This document shows, piece after piece, positions 35,413 to 44,855 of a stretch of 64,000 nt of DNA. The position numbers were made by a program, and so were the translations under genes. The stretch covers positions 5,577,501 through 5,641,500 of the forward strand of contig NZ_AP023441.1 in NCBI RefSeq assembly GCF_019976755.1, read 5' to 3'. The stretch comes from Nostoc sp. MS1 (GTDB lineage Bacteria > Cyanobacteriota > Cyanobacteriia > Cyanobacteriales > Nostocaceae). A model generated the notes under the pieces. The model searched no databases, was not told the DNA's origin, and saw nothing but the letters and a program-made list of their open reading frames with translations. The first letter of the stretch is position 1. Every line of letters begins with the position of its first letter.

Positions 35413-36079
35413 AACTATTAACTGTCAACGGCTCAAGAAATTTGAAGGCGATCGCATGGGCATCAGCCGCAGGAACTCCTAGTGTTTTGAGGATTATTTT
35501 AGCGATTTGCTCAGGATGATTTGGCTGAGTGTGTCCTTCGAGAATGCTACGCATTGCCATAAAACATGTTCCTAAAATCAAATCAATGGCGGCTGGTACA
35601 CAATCTATCTGAAAACGTTTGAGTTGGATACCTGCCTCTAAGTCAGTCATTACGCCTCTTTCGATGGTTTCACTTAAAGGGGCGGCTACTAATCCTATGC
35701 GGACAATGAACCAGCCCCACGTTGCATCGCCAATTGCTTGATGGAGAAATTGACGAATAGCGATCGCCATACGTTCAGATGGATCTGCGATCGCCGCAGA
35801 CTGCGCCCAAATCTTTTGATTCATTTCATCGCTTAAAGCTGCCGCCACCGCCTTCAACACATCCTCACGGGTTTGGAAATAGTTATAAAAAGTACCCCTG
35901 GCAACACCTGCCTCGGCAATGATGTCGTCGATTGTGACGGCATCTGCTTCCTTTCGCGCAAACACTCGATAGGCAGCATCAATCAAATTAGTTCGCGTCC
36001 GTTCTCGCTTTTCTAAACCAATGGATGCTCGACGAGATGATTTCATAGGGCGGTTTGAGAATAGCTCCAAACCTAGCAT
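35411..36079 (-). CDS. TetR-family transcriptional regulator
   Basis: Up to 222 aa; an internal ATG at 36046 gives a more usual N-terminus (MKSSRRASIG). The TetR helix-turn-helix is clear: LIDAAYRVFARKEADAVTID followed by DIIAEAGVARGTFYNYFQTREDV. The C-terminal 150 residues are the helical ligand-binding and dimer domain. It is divergent from a glycosyltransferase gene, and the shared region carries two copies of a TGACAT-N2-ATGTCA operator, so it most likely represses itself and the transferase until a small hydrophobic ligand binds. The ligand is unknown. Confidence 0.9.
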   Translation of the reverse strand: MLGLELFSNRPMKSSRRASIGLEKRERTRTNLIDAAYRVFARKEADAVTIDDIIAEAGVARGTFYNYFQTREDVLKAVAAALSDEMNQKIWAQSAAIADPSERMAIAIRQFLHQAIGDATWGWFIVRIGLVAAPLSETIERGVMTDLEAGIQLKRFQIDCVPAAIDLILGTCFMAMRSILEGHTQPNHPEQIAKIILKTLGVPAADAHAIAFKFLEPLTVNS

Positions 36080-36106
36080 ACCTTGGCATTGATGCTATTA
36101 TCAATA

Positions 36107-36137
36107 TGACATAAATGTCATATTGACATAAATGTCA
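36107..36137. promoter_or_regulatory. Two tandem TetR operator copies
   Basis: TGACATAAATGTCA occurs at 36107-36120 and again at 36124-36137. Each copy is an inverted repeat (TGACAT/ATGTCA with a 2-bp centre) and the starts are 17 bp apart. They lie between the TetR start and the glycosyltransferase start, the expected place for its operators. Confidence 0.75.
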
Positions 36138-36171
36138 TCGACAGAACCAATCCTATAAAACAGGAGTACCT

Positions 36172-37449
36172 GTGATGCGTATCGCTATCATTGCTTTGGG
36201 CAGTCAAGGAGATGTTCAACCTTATGTTGCTTTAGGGAAGGGTTTAAAAGCTGCGGGTCATTTTGTCCGTTTATTAAGTCATGAGAATTTTGCCGGACTA
36301 ATCAATTCCCACGGTTTAGAGTTTTGCCCGATGTATGGCAATGTACAGGAAATAGTTAAATCTCCAGAAATGCGTAAGCTTTTGGAGACAGGAAACTTTT
36401 TGAAAATTACCGCGTACACCACAAAAGAAACCCAACGTGCAGCGATTAATTGGGCGCAAACAGGTTTAACGGTTTGTCAAGACATAGATTTATTAGTGGC
36501 TGGTGTTGGCGGACTATACCTTGGTATGGCATTAGCTGAGAAGTTGGGTCTGCCATTGTTACATGCCTATGTCTTTCCCTTTACCCCAACCACAACATTT
36601 CCGGGTGTACTTTTCCCACAGTCCCTAGCCAAATTCGGCGGTGCGGTAAATTGGCTCTCCCATCATGTAGTGAGACAAATTCTGTGGCAAGGTTCTCGTT
36701 CAGGTGATACATTAGCTCGAAAGCAAGTACTCAACTTGCCAGCATCCCCATTTTTTGGCCCTTATAAGCCTACTCGCTATCCGACACTCTACGGTTTTAG
36801 TCCTTCTGTCATTCCTAAACCACCAGATTGGCAAAATACCCATGTCACAGGCTACTGGTTTTTGGATGCTGCTCCTAATTGGACTCCACCCCCCACCCTG
36901 GTAGATTTTCTCCAAGGGGGTAAACTACCTGTATATATAGGATTTGGCAGCATGGGTATGCGCCATCCAGAACAAACCGCCGATTTAATCTTGCAAGCCC
37001 TAGCACAAACAAAACAACGAGCCATCATGCTTTCTGGTTGGGGTGGTTTGCATAAAGAGAATTTGCCAGATAACGTCTACTTGATAGACTCCGTTCCCCA
37101 TTCATGGCTATTTCCACAAGTCGCGGCTGTTGTGCATCACGGCGGCGCAGGTACTACAGCCGCAGGACTCAGAGCCGGAGTGCCTACAGTGATTATTCCC
37201 TTTTTTGGGGATCAGGAATTTTGGGGGCAACGAGTAGCAGCATTAGGCGTTGGCACAGAACCCATTCCCCAAAAACAATTAACCCCAGAAAAACTAGCCC
37301 AAGCCATCCAAAAAGCTGTGAGCGACCAAACAATGCGTCAACGTGCGGCCGCCTTGGGAGAACAAATCCGCAGTGAAGACGGCATCGCCAATGCTGTTGC
37401 TGTTGTGGAAGAAGTGAAAAAATCTCTGTTCAGTTCAGTTGACAGTTGA
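36172..37449 (+). CDS. GT1-type glycosyltransferase (UDP-sugar, lipid acceptor)
   Basis: 425 aa; GTG at 36172 or ATG at 36175, preceded by CAGGAG. It has the two-lobed GT-B fold: the N-terminal lobe starts IIALGSQGDVQPYVALGKGL, the signature of sterol/antibiotic glucosyltransferases (GT28-N). The C-terminal lobe has the sugar-nucleotide loop VVHHGGAGTTAAGLRAGVP. It probably glycosylates a lipid, sterol-like compound or secondary metabolite. Expression is probably controlled by the divergent TetR regulator through the operators between them. Confidence 0.88.
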   Translation: MMRIAIIALGSQGDVQPYVALGKGLKAAGHFVRLLSHENFAGLINSHGLEFCPMYGNVQEIVKSPEMRKLLETGNFLKITAYTTKETQRAAINWAQTGLTVCQDIDLLVAGVGGLYLGMALAEKLGLPLLHAYVFPFTPTTTFPGVLFPQSLAKFGGAVNWLSHHVVRQILWQGSRSGDTLARKQVLNLPASPFFGPYKPTRYPTLYGFSPSVIPKPPDWQNTHVTGYWFLDAAPNWTPPPTLVDFLQGGKLPVYIGFGSMGMRHPEQTADLILQALAQTKQRAIMLSGWGGLHKENLPDNVYLIDSVPHSWLFPQVAAVVHHGGAGTTAAGLRAGVPTVIIPFFGDQEFWGQRVAALGVGTEPIPQKQLTPEKLAQAIQKAVSDQTMRQRAAALGEQIRSEDGIANAVAVVEEVKKSLFSSVDS

Positions 37450-37600
37450 CAGCGCTGTACTAAGCTTACCGTACTACTCCGTGGTTCGCGGTAGCGTTGC
37501 GTAGCAAAGCAAGCTACGCAGAGCGTCTTGTAGAGAAGTGTTGACAGGTTAATTTAACTGTCAACTGTCAACTGTCAACTGTCCATTCCCTCATCCCCCA
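37450..37600. repeat. Dispersed palindrome and ctgtcaa tandem
   Basis: Between convergent genes. It contains gttcgcggtagcgttgcgta, tagcaaagcaagctacgcag and three ctgtcaactgtcaa units (about 37556-37584). Same families as at 13283-13404 and 35367-35428. Confidence 0.6.
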
Positions 37601-37610
37601 AAATAACGAA

Positions 37611-37636
37611 TCCTGAGTAGGATAAGTTACTCAGGA
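37611..37636. terminator. Bidirectional terminator hairpin
   Basis: TCCTGAGTA (37611-37619) pairs perfectly with TACTCAGGA (37628-37636) between convergent genes. Confidence 0.6.
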
Positions 37637-37719
37637 CTCAGGATGTCATAGCTTGTAGGAAATCAGTAGAGCAGATGGAGTGGGAGGATGTAAACTCTCC
37701 CCTTTGCCTTCTGCCTCTC

Positions 37720-38031
37720 TTATTCAGGATTAGAATCGGGGTAATGGTTACGAATACGCTCGGCTTCGGGACAATCTTCAGTCATGAGGGGTTCGACATT
37801 ACCGCGAGGGACTGAAGCTAATTTTTGGGTAACAGCACCGATGCTTTCGAGACGAACCATCTCTTCCCAAGAGCAAACTTCATCTTCTTCGTCGGTTTCA
37901 TAGCGCAGGGTTACTAAATCTCCCTCTATATCGATGATGCGGGCGCGTTCTATCCAGCGTTGCTGGTCCCGCAAGAATACACATACCTCCCGCCCATCGC
38001 AACACAGTTGATAAATCTTGCGGTGTAGCAT
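37720..38031 (-). CDS. Conserved cyanobacterial-type hypothetical protein
   Basis: 103 aa, cytosolic. The first half looks like a small beta barrel (REVCVFLRDQQRWIERARII then LVTLRYETDEEDEVCSWEE), with Cys-Cys near the start and a charged tail. It may be a translation- or RNA-related SH3/Sm-like fold, but I recognise no named family. The ORF codes densely and has an acidic composition typical of cyanobacterial core proteins of unknown function. Confidence 0.65.
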   Translation of the reverse strand: MLHRKIYQLCCDGREVCVFLRDQQRWIERARIIDIEGDLVTLRYETDEEDEVCSWEEMVRLESIGAVTQKLASVPRGNVEPLMTEDCPEAERIRNHYPDSNPE

Positions 38032-38571
38032 GTACTGCTTCTGCCTTTTTAAACAACGTAGTTAAACTTTGAAAAATTTGGGTTTTACCCCAATAAAATA
38101 ACACCCTCAAGAGTTGAGGAATTTGGTTCAGCATCAGTGTGTCTTTTGACCCTGCCCAAAGACTTACTTGATTATTGGTTTTAAGGATGTTTTGGGTCAT
38201 AAACTTGTGCTTACTGCACCAAAATTTTATCTCTTTTAGGGTGAATCAGCTATTGTTTGCTTCATAGAAGTCAAACAATTCTGGTGTGGTTTTTACCAAG
38301 TGAATAGTGTCTGGTAAGTCATTCCTACCATTATGTAATAATAAATACTCCAAAACAAGCGATGATTGCGGTTGTTTAATTTGCCTAATTGTAATCATTG
38401 GCATTGCTGAGAAGCCTGGGGATTCGGCTTGACGTTTACCCCTACGTATTTGATCTTAACTCATTCTCAGGCTGACCTTCATGGTTTTCGACAACAATCC
38501 CACAGAATAGTTATGAGTTGAAGATTTTTTCTGCTGTTGTAAGACTATCTGCAAAAGAGAATTTGGCTGCA
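38032..38571. other. Intergenic region
   Basis: 540 bp between two minus-strand small genes. A minus-strand frame reaching 38200 overlaps the previous gene in another phase and is not called. The tract ataataaatactccaaaac near 38337 is AT-rich. No hairpin or gene is certain. Confidence 0.4.
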
Positions 38572-38787
38572 TTAGCGAGATTTGAACCGTGAGAGAGAGT
38601 CTATAAGTTTTTGCGAGGACGCTTCTCGTTTAATTTTACCTGTAGTAACAGCATCATATAAGGATGCTAGGGCTGCGGAATCTTCTGGTTGATAGCACCG
38701 AGTAGCCAGCACCTGATGGAGTAAACCTTCAGATTCAACACTAAGATAACCAGTTTGAAAGGCAGATTCAACAAGTGCGCGAATCAT
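38572..38787 (-). CDS. Small helical hypothetical protein
   Basis: 71 aa, predicted all-helical (MIRALVESAFQTGYLSVESE with a short charged C-terminus) and without signal or membrane segment. It looks like the small cyanobacterial proteins built of two to three helices. No clear Shine-Dalgarno sequence is seen and function is unknown. Confidence 0.6.
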   Translation of the reverse strand: MIRALVESAFQTGYLSVESEGLLHQVLATRCYQPEDSAALASLYDAVTTGKIKREASSQKLIDSLSRFKSR

Positions 38788-39060
38788 CTTGTCTTGGGTA
38801 GAGTAAGCAATTTATTACCTCCAGTTTGGAATAATTTAGGCTCTACCTGACTGATATGAAACGGCAAATACTCGTGATTCTAATTACGTACTTTTGTGAT
38901 CCATGTCACATACATTTAGAAGGAAATCTATTTATCAGCAATGTTATGTCTGAACTCCCAAGTTTCACTGTGATTGAGTAAGAGCAGAATGATCTGACTT
39001 TGAGTGTACGTAAAAGCCCAAGAGATAGAGGATACTTAGGAGTTGAGTGTTAACTATGAG

Positions 39061-39858
39061 TTAATGACCACTTTGAAAAAATTGACGGAAATCCTCATCG
39101 TGATTACTTAATTGTACCAAATCTAAATCTAAAAAGCGGAATTTTTCTACTAAGCGATCGCACGCTGGGCGTTCGGTGGCATAATGTCCAGCATCGATGA
39201 GAATTAAACCGCGATCGCGGCTTTCTTGGAACTGGTGGAATTTACAGTCAGAGGTAAGGTAAGCTTCTGCGCCTGTTTTAACTACCGCCGAAATATAGCT
39301 GGCTCCCGAACCTCCCAATACTGCCACTTTAGAAATTACCTGCTGTAAATCGGCATTGGGGGAAAAGATTAAATCGGGAGGGGATAGACGCTTTTGAATT
39401 ACTGTCAGTAGTTCTTGTAAAGTTAAAGATGGTTCTAGCAACCCAACACGCCCGTAACCTAGTCCGTTTTGCGTCGGAGCAATGGGGGTAACATCTTTGA
39501 GTTGCAGAATTTGGGCTAAAACGTCAGCCGTACCATCTTCTACTTGATCGAAGTTGGTATGGGCGGTGTAAACGCCGATGTTATGGGTGAATGCTAACCT
39601 TACCATATCGGCGATCGCTTCACCACGGCACAGAGATTTGAGCGGATTAAAAATTAGGGGATGATGGGCAAAAATTAGATTAGCATGGAGAGCGATCGCT
39701 TCCTCCATTACCGCCAAAGTTGGTGTAAGGCAAACTAAAACCTTAGCCTCTTGTTGTAGTATCCCTGGTTCAATTTGCCAGCCGCAATTATCCCAACTTT
39801 CACACCATGTTGGATTTGCCCAAGATTCAAACCAAGTAATTAACTCAGCAATTTTCAT
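39061..39858 (-). CDS. Nif3-like dinuclear metal centre protein
   Basis: 265 aa, the usual size. Family landmarks are WDNCGWQIE near the N-terminus, AHHPLIF with the first metal His pair, YTAHTNFDQVEDG and the C-terminal DAGHYATE. Nif3/YbgI proteins form toroidal hexamers with two metals per subunit. They are annotated as GTP cyclohydrolase I type 2 homologues, but their reaction is unsettled. Its ATG shares one base with the stop of the upstream gene (TGATG), so the two are translationally coupled. Confidence 0.92.
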   Translation of the reverse strand: MKIAELITWFESWANPTWCESWDNCGWQIEPGILQQEAKVLVCLTPTLAVMEEAIALHANLIFAHHPLIFNPLKSLCRGEAIADMVRLAFTHNIGVYTAHTNFDQVEDGTADVLAQILQLKDVTPIAPTQNGLGYGRVGLLEPSLTLQELLTVIQKRLSPPDLIFSPNADLQQVISKVAVLGGSGASYISAVVKTGAEAYLTSDCKFHQFQESRDRGLILIDAGHYATERPACDRLVEKFRFLDLDLVQLSNHDEDFRQFFQSGH

Positions 39859-40610
39859 CAGCGTTTCTGTGATTGAATATTCAATTTTAATGCTAATTCC
39901 TCACGCAAATCTCCAAAAGGTTGATTCCATATAGGAACGGCGTTCCAACTCCAGGCGGGTACGGGAATCAGTCTTTCTTTGGCAAGATGAGTAAATAATA
40001 GATATTCATCTTTGGGTTCGCGGGAAAAACTAAAAGGATTGCGAAAACCTTCTGCACATAATTTATATTCTTGACAACGGCCTTGCTGAATACGTTGCGT
40101 TAATTCCTGACTTTTATCTAATAAATAATCTATAAAAGTTAAACTAAAAGGTTGTATATTTACACGCTTTTCTGGTACTTTTTGTACCCATCTTGCCCAC
40201 TCAAACCCATAGATAAAATCATGGACGTAGCGAAATCTAATTTCACTTTGAATCCCAAATAACTCAGTTAAAGACACCATCTTGTGTGCAAACTGCTCTA
40301 AAAAAGCAATAGCACCATCTTGTTCTGCTAAGGCTTGGTGTAATATCCCACTGACCATAAAATCAAAATCCCAAAAAATATTTTCGGGAAAGTTTCGCAA
40401 CTGAGCGCAGACTATAATTTCCAATGTATTAATTAGGGTAGTGATGATTTGGTTATCCCTAGTTTCTTGTGTGATTAAATTACCCAATTCCACAAAGCTA
40501 GTTATAGATTTCTTGTGGGGATTGAGCGTAAATAAATTTACTGAAGCTTGATCGAGTATTGCATCAAGTAATTGGAAATTATGAGTTGGTGCTATGTGCT
40601 GCTTCATCAT
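39858..40610 (-). CDS. Hypothetical protein coupled to Nif3
   Basis: 250 aa, mostly helical, with many aromatic residues and a central YVHDFIYGFEWARWVQKV. It has no signal peptide, no membrane helix and no motif I can name. Coupling by a TGATG overlap with the Nif3-like gene means both are made together, so a role with Nif3 is likely. Two adjacent ATG codons start it. Confidence 0.7.
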   Translation of the reverse strand: MMKQHIAPTHNFQLLDAILDQASVNLFTLNPHKKSITSFVELGNLITQETRDNQIITTLINTLEIIVCAQLRNFPENIFWDFDFMVSGILHQALAEQDGAIAFLEQFAHKMVSLTELFGIQSEIRFRYVHDFIYGFEWARWVQKVPEKRVNIQPFSLTFIDYLLDKSQELTQRIQQGRCQEYKLCAEGFRNPFSFSREPKDEYLLFTHLAKERLIPVPAWSWNAVPIWNQPFGDLREELALKLNIQSQKR

Positions 40611-40725
40611 TGGTAAATTAGCCTAAATGGCTATGATTCAATATTATTTTATAACCTTGAATATATTAATTTTTAAAAAAATTAAATGATTTTAACGTTT
40701 CTATTTATAAATTAATACATACGAT

Positions 40726-40758
40726 ATATCCTCCACTCCCTCAAGAAGTAGAGGATAT
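40726..40758 (-). terminator. Terminator of the YjbQ gene
   Basis: ATATCCTC (40726-40733) pairs with GAGGATAT (40751-40758), 25 bp beyond the stop of the minus-strand YjbQ-like gene. Confidence 0.55.
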
Positions 40759-40782
40759 TATCTAGGCGATAAATAATTATGA

Positions 40783-41196
40783 CTATTGGGAAATATGCAC
40801 AACTAATTCCCTGATATGATTGCGCTGGCGGTGTTCCCAAATATATATTCCTTGCCAAGTTCCTAATACTAAATGACCACTATTAATAGGTATATTTTCA
40901 GAAGTATGAGTTAATGCAGTGCGAATGTGGGCTGGCATATCATCAGCACCTTCAGCATCATGGATATATTTGCCTGATTCTGGTACAAGTTTAGTCATAT
41001 AATTCGCTAAATCTACAAGTACATCAGGGTCGGCGTTTTCTTGAATCACTAAACTAGCAGAGGTGTGACGTAAAAATAAAGTACAAAGACCAGTTTCCAC
41101 ACCGGATTCTGCAACTATGGACTCGATTTTAGCAGTAATATTGTGGAACGATTTGCCGTTAGTAGAAACTCTCAGTAGTTTTTGGTAATGTGCCAT
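40783..41196 (-). CDS. YjbQ/UPF0047 family protein
   Basis: 137 aa, full length for the family. Signature blocks are CTLFLRHTSASLVIQENADP, the metal-site stretch HDAEGADDMPAHI, and GTWQGIYIWEHR near the end. These trimeric proteins bind a metal in a cluster of His; E. coli YjbQ has weak thiamine-phosphate synthase activity and the biological role is open. It is transcribed as a single gene with a terminator after it. Confidence 0.93.
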   Translation of the reverse strand: MAHYQKLLRVSTNGKSFHNITAKIESIVAESGVETGLCTLFLRHTSASLVIQENADPDVLVDLANYMTKLVPESGKYIHDAEGADDMPAHIRTALTHTSENIPINSGHLVLGTWQGIYIWEHRQRNHIRELVVHISQ

Positions 41197-41527
41197 ATTT
41201 TAGATGTGAGTAAATAACTAAGAAAAGGGTCAGCAGATAGATTTATTTTTTTGATTCTATCTAAATGTTGCAAGAGAACTCCCAGCACAGCTAACGTCAA
41301 TTTGTCAAAGAGATGAATTACAACCAATATAAAACCAAGCGTAGCGAGGCTTCTACATGGATTAACCTTTGAGTCGCAAGTATGGTTATTTAATATAGAA
41401 ATCTCTACTAACGGCATAGAGGCGATCGCACAGTTAGCAAAGACATGGTTAATAGCTTTATCCTTTTACAGTTGTGGCACGAAGTTGGATTACCCAGGAG
41501 ATGTTCCTTCGTTTAACTGGGAACTTA
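41197..41527. other. Intergenic region
   Basis: 331 bp between the YjbQ and Nramp genes, both on the minus strand. A 81-codon minus frame overlaps the YjbQ start and includes repeat-derived DNA (gcgtagcgaggcttctac near 41339), so it is rejected. Otherwise I see only promoter-type AT-rich DNA. Confidence 0.4.
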
Positions 41528-42835
41528 TCACAGCCATACCGAAAGACACTGTAATAGCAGCCAAGCATTTAAGCCAACTATGACAACAGCAACTCCCCAG
41601 GCTAAAAACTTTAACCACAAAGGATTAACAAACTCACCCATCAAACGGCGATTACTAGTAAACATCACCAATGGAATCACTGCAAATGGTAACTGCAAAC
41701 TGAGAATAACTTGGCTAAAAACGATGAGGCTACTTGTACTATTTTCACCAAAAAGAATGATTGTAATTAAAGCTGGAATGATTGCCAGCAGACGGGTTAT
41801 TAAACGGCGTAACCACGACGGAAAGCGAAATTGCAAAAAGCCTTCCATCACAATTTGTCCTGCTAAAGTTGCAGTTAGTGTTGAACTTTGACCAGAAGCA
41901 AGTAAGGCAATCCCAAAGATGGCACTAGCAGCACTAACTCCTAACAATGGTGAAAGCAGTTTGTAAGCATCTTGTATTTCTGCCACATTATGATTCCCAG
42001 AAAAATGAAATGTGGCCGCAGACACAATTAAAATAGCTGAGTTGATAAACAGTGCCAACGACAGAGCAAAAGTTGAATCAATTGTGCCAAACTTGATTGC
42101 TTCCCATCTTTTTTCAGTATTAGGTTGCCAATCACGGGTTTGCACAATTGAGGAGTGTAAATATAAATTGTGTGGCATCACTGTTGCCCCTAAAATGCCG
42201 ATAGCAATGTAAAGCATTTCTGGATTCTGTAAAATAACTTTTTTGGGCAAATACCCTAATAAAATTCCCTCTATATTAGGTCGAGAAAACAAAATTTCTG
42301 TAGTAAAACAAATACCTACGGTGGCTACCAGTATTATTACCAAAGCTTCTGTATAGCGAAAGCCCTTATGTTGCAGAAATAGCAATACTAATACATCAAG
42401 TGCTGTGATGCAAACCCCCCACACTAAGGGAAGCCCAAAGAGAAGTTGCAGAGCGATCGCACTACCTAATAATTCTGCCAAGTCACAAGCTGCGATCGCC
42501 ATCTCACACAATATCCATAAACAAAGGCTTACCCTTCGGCTGAAATAGTCCCGACAAGCCTGCGCTAAATCTCTTCCTGTAGCGACTCCCAAACGTACAC
42601 ATAGAGATTGGAGTAATATGGCCATCAAGTTGGACAGGAGGATGATTGTTAGCAGAGTATACCCAAACTTTGACCCCCCAGCGATATCTGTTGCCCAATT
42701 TCCAGGGTCTATGTATCCAACCGAAACCAAATACCCTGGCCCGGCATAAGCCAGCATTTTGGGCCAAAAGCTCTTGCTGTTAGGGACTCTGATGCTGCGG
42801 TGAACTTCTGGTAAGCTGGGTTTGTTTTGTGGCAT
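41528..42835 (-). CDS. mntH: Nramp-type divalent metal transporter
   Basis: 435 aa with about 11 membrane helices. The metal-site motif of helix 1 is intact (VGYIDPGNWATD), as is the helix-6 MPHN motif (ATVMPHNLYLHS). Nramp proteins import Mn2+ or Fe2+ with protons across the plasma membrane. For a cyanobacterium Mn is central to photosystem II. The gene stands alone, with the IS 180 bp upstream of its start, so the IS may influence its promoter. Confidence 0.93.
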   Translation of the reverse strand: MPQNKPSLPEVHRSIRVPNSKSFWPKMLAYAGPGYLVSVGYIDPGNWATDIAGGSKFGYTLLTIILLSNLMAILLQSLCVRLGVATGRDLAQACRDYFSRRVSLCLWILCEMAIAACDLAELLGSAIALQLLFGLPLVWGVCITALDVLVLLFLQHKGFRYTEALVIILVATVGICFTTEILFSRPNIEGILLGYLPKKVILQNPEMLYIAIGILGATVMPHNLYLHSSIVQTRDWQPNTEKRWEAIKFGTIDSTFALSLALFINSAILIVSAATFHFSGNHNVAEIQDAYKLLSPLLGVSAASAIFGIALLASGQSSTLTATLAGQIVMEGFLQFRFPSWLRRLITRLLAIIPALITIILFGENSTSSLIVFSQVILSLQLPFAVIPLVMFTSNRRLMGEFVNPLWLKFLAWGVAVVIVGLNAWLLLQCLSVWL

Positions 42836-43010
42836 AGTCGTTTATTCTGCCGAAGAAACTTGCAGATTCTTTTCACAATGTTAATAAATCTGGCATAAAT
42901 ATCAATTTACTCGATATGGATATTTATATTGACAAAATTCTCAGGAACGGGCTTTAGCTTCTCAGCTATTACCCTTTAGTTTTATTCTATTACTCAGTTT
43001 TAACTCAAAC

Positions 43011-44695
43011 TAAGTAGGGCTTGCTGAAAAAGTCATTTCAAAGGAAGAGAAAAATTGATTAAGTAGTCAGTCCAGAAAAAAGATAAGTTTTTGTTGTTTA
43101 AGGTTTAATGAAATATCAGTTTCGATAATAGAAGAAGTAAAAAAAGACTCAGTTTTGAAAAATAGGCAAAAAAATACACAAAAAAGCCGTAATAGCAGAG
43201 TAGAAAGATTCATAACTAAAAAAGTTATGGCAATAGCGGTGAAAGAAGTATGAGGAAGTTTAGCCATAACTCTACCAAGGCTAAATCTTCGTTTACCTTG
43301 TCCAAACTTGCCCTCAATACAATTACGAATCCTTTCGTCATAAGCGGCTTGTTTCTTCTTTTCAGGGCTGACATTTTGGGGGGGTCTACCTAGTGGTGGG
43401 CCACTAATTCTAATTCCCCTTTCTTGACACCAAGCTCGATTCTCCCTCGTCCGATAAATCTTATCAACATGAACTGATTCAGGATAATATCCGGTGTAGT
43501 TTTTGTATGCTTCTACTTGTGATTTTAAGTCTCCTGATTCGTTAAAGTTGTCCCAACTAATATGGTCTAAAAATACATAGCCATCATAGTAACTAGCTGA
43601 AAACTTAGCCCCAAACTCTACTGTTCTCCCGGCTTTACCTCGGATAATCGGACGAATGTGTGGTTGGTTTAAACTGACAATGCGGTCTTGTATACTAATT
43701 TTTTGATTTTCATATAACCATAACTGTTGACGATAAACTTCTGCTACTACTAGCAACATCTTATATTGACTGTTGCTCAGTTTTAATAGTGACGCACCTA
43801 AATTTATTAGCTGCTGAATATGAGTTAAATTTCTGTTGATATATTGCAGTTGCTTTCTGATAGCTTTCCTTCTTTCTTTAACTGTTGGTTTTCTTTTCTT
43901 GGCTACTGCTAAATAATCCTTTCTTGCTTTGTTTCTGTAGGTTCTTGGTTTGTTGATATTTCTTACTAATAAGGACTTATATAATGTATCTATGATTGTT
44001 TCTGTTTGCTTTCTGGCTTGATTTAATAATCCTAAATCTGTCGGATAACTTATGTCTGCTGGCGCACAACTAGCATCTAATATTAATTTTCCTCTATTGG
44101 CTGGCTTACTTTTTGAATCCTCGACCTCTGGCTTTTTTGCTCTTACTTCTACCTCCTGTTTATTTTCTAACATCTTCCTGACTATTTCTTGATTGATTTT
44201 ATTGACTAATTCTATATCTATCCTTTCTCTAAAATGAACTAGCATTGACGGGTCAAATGCAGATTCATTACTATATGCTGACATTCCTATAAAGTATTGC
44301 AGATACGGGTTCTCCCGAATTTGTTCTACTGTCTCTCTGTCACTTATTCCTAATTTTTCTTTAATTATTAATGCTCCCAACGCCATTCTAAATGTTTTGG
44401 CTGGCGCTCCCATTCTTGCTGAAAATATTTCTGCGTACTCTGCTTCAAATTTTGACCAAGGTATCATGTTCGCCATGATTACCCATCGGTTATCTGACGC
44501 TAGTTTTCCCCCAAAGGGTAGTTCAAAGTTTTCTGCTGCTTTTTCTTGCTTTTGCGCTCTTCGATACATTTTAACGCAACTTGCTACAAGGATTTTTACT
44601 TATCTTACCCTTTTTCTTTTCACCTTATTTTTCTTTCCTGACCCTGAAACTCTTCATTCTGCTATCTTTCGCCCTTATTCAGCCAGCCCTAAGTA
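43011..44695 (-). mobile_element. Intact IS, 1673 bp, IS5/IS1182-like
   Basis: The element spans 43017-44689. Its ends are imperfect inverted repeats (GGGCTTGCTGAAAAAG left, GGGCTGGCTGAATAAG right as reverse complement, 14 of 16 match). It is flanked by 6-bp direct repeats TAAGTA at 43011-43016 and 44690-44695. One full transposase gene fills it on the minus strand. It looks recent and possibly active. Confidence 0.85.
43067..44569 (-). CDS. IS transposase (DDE, IS5/IS1182-type)
   Basis: 500 aa. The N-terminal helical domain has the motif ISDRETVEQIRENPYLQYFI typical of the DUF772/IS5 group. Catalytic acidic residues appear in order: Asp in LILDASCAP, Asp in VHVDKIYRTRENR and Glu in NCIEGKFGQGKRRF. 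A long basic linker separates the first two. The frame is intact over its whole length and sits inside the terminal repeats at 43017-44689. The C-terminal tail is hydrophobic and Phe-rich. Confidence 0.9.
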   Translation of the reverse strand: MYRRAQKQEKAAENFELPFGGKLASDNRWVIMANMIPWSKFEAEYAEIFSARMGAPAKTFRMALGALIIKEKLGISDRETVEQIRENPYLQYFIGMSAYSNESAFDPSMLVHFRERIDIELVNKINQEIVRKMLENKQEVEVRAKKPEVEDSKSKPANRGKLILDASCAPADISYPTDLGLLNQARKQTETIIDTLYKSLLVRNINKPRTYRNKARKDYLAVAKKRKPTVKERRKAIRKQLQYINRNLTHIQQLINLGASLLKLSNSQYKMLLVVAEVYRQQLWLYENQKISIQDRIVSLNQPHIRPIIRGKAGRTVEFGAKFSASYYDGYVFLDHISWDNFNESGDLKSQVEAYKNYTGYYPESVHVDKIYRTRENRAWCQERGIRISGPPLGRPPQNVSPEKKKQAAYDERIRNCIEGKFGQGKRRFSLGRVMAKLPHTSFTAIAITFLVMNLSTLLLRLFCVFFCLFFKTESFFTSSIIETDISLNLKQQKLIFFLD

Positions 44696-44855
44696 ATAGT
44701 GATAAATAAGTGTGTCATAAGAAGTAACAGACCACTCTCAAGTTAGAGATAGAATATTTATTATGATAGAGAAAATTGTAACTGTATTTAGGTAGATTAT
44801 TAATTCTGAGCAACAATTTGCACAATCTATTTACCCAATATTTATATAAAATTAT

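Noticed and set aside
37898..38200. 100-aa minus frame overlapping a conserved small gene
   Set aside because: Its last third is antiphase to the called gene at 37720-38031; only one can be real and the other has better composition.
41172..41417. 81-aa minus frame
   Set aside because: Overlaps the YjbQ start and contains dispersed-repeat DNA.
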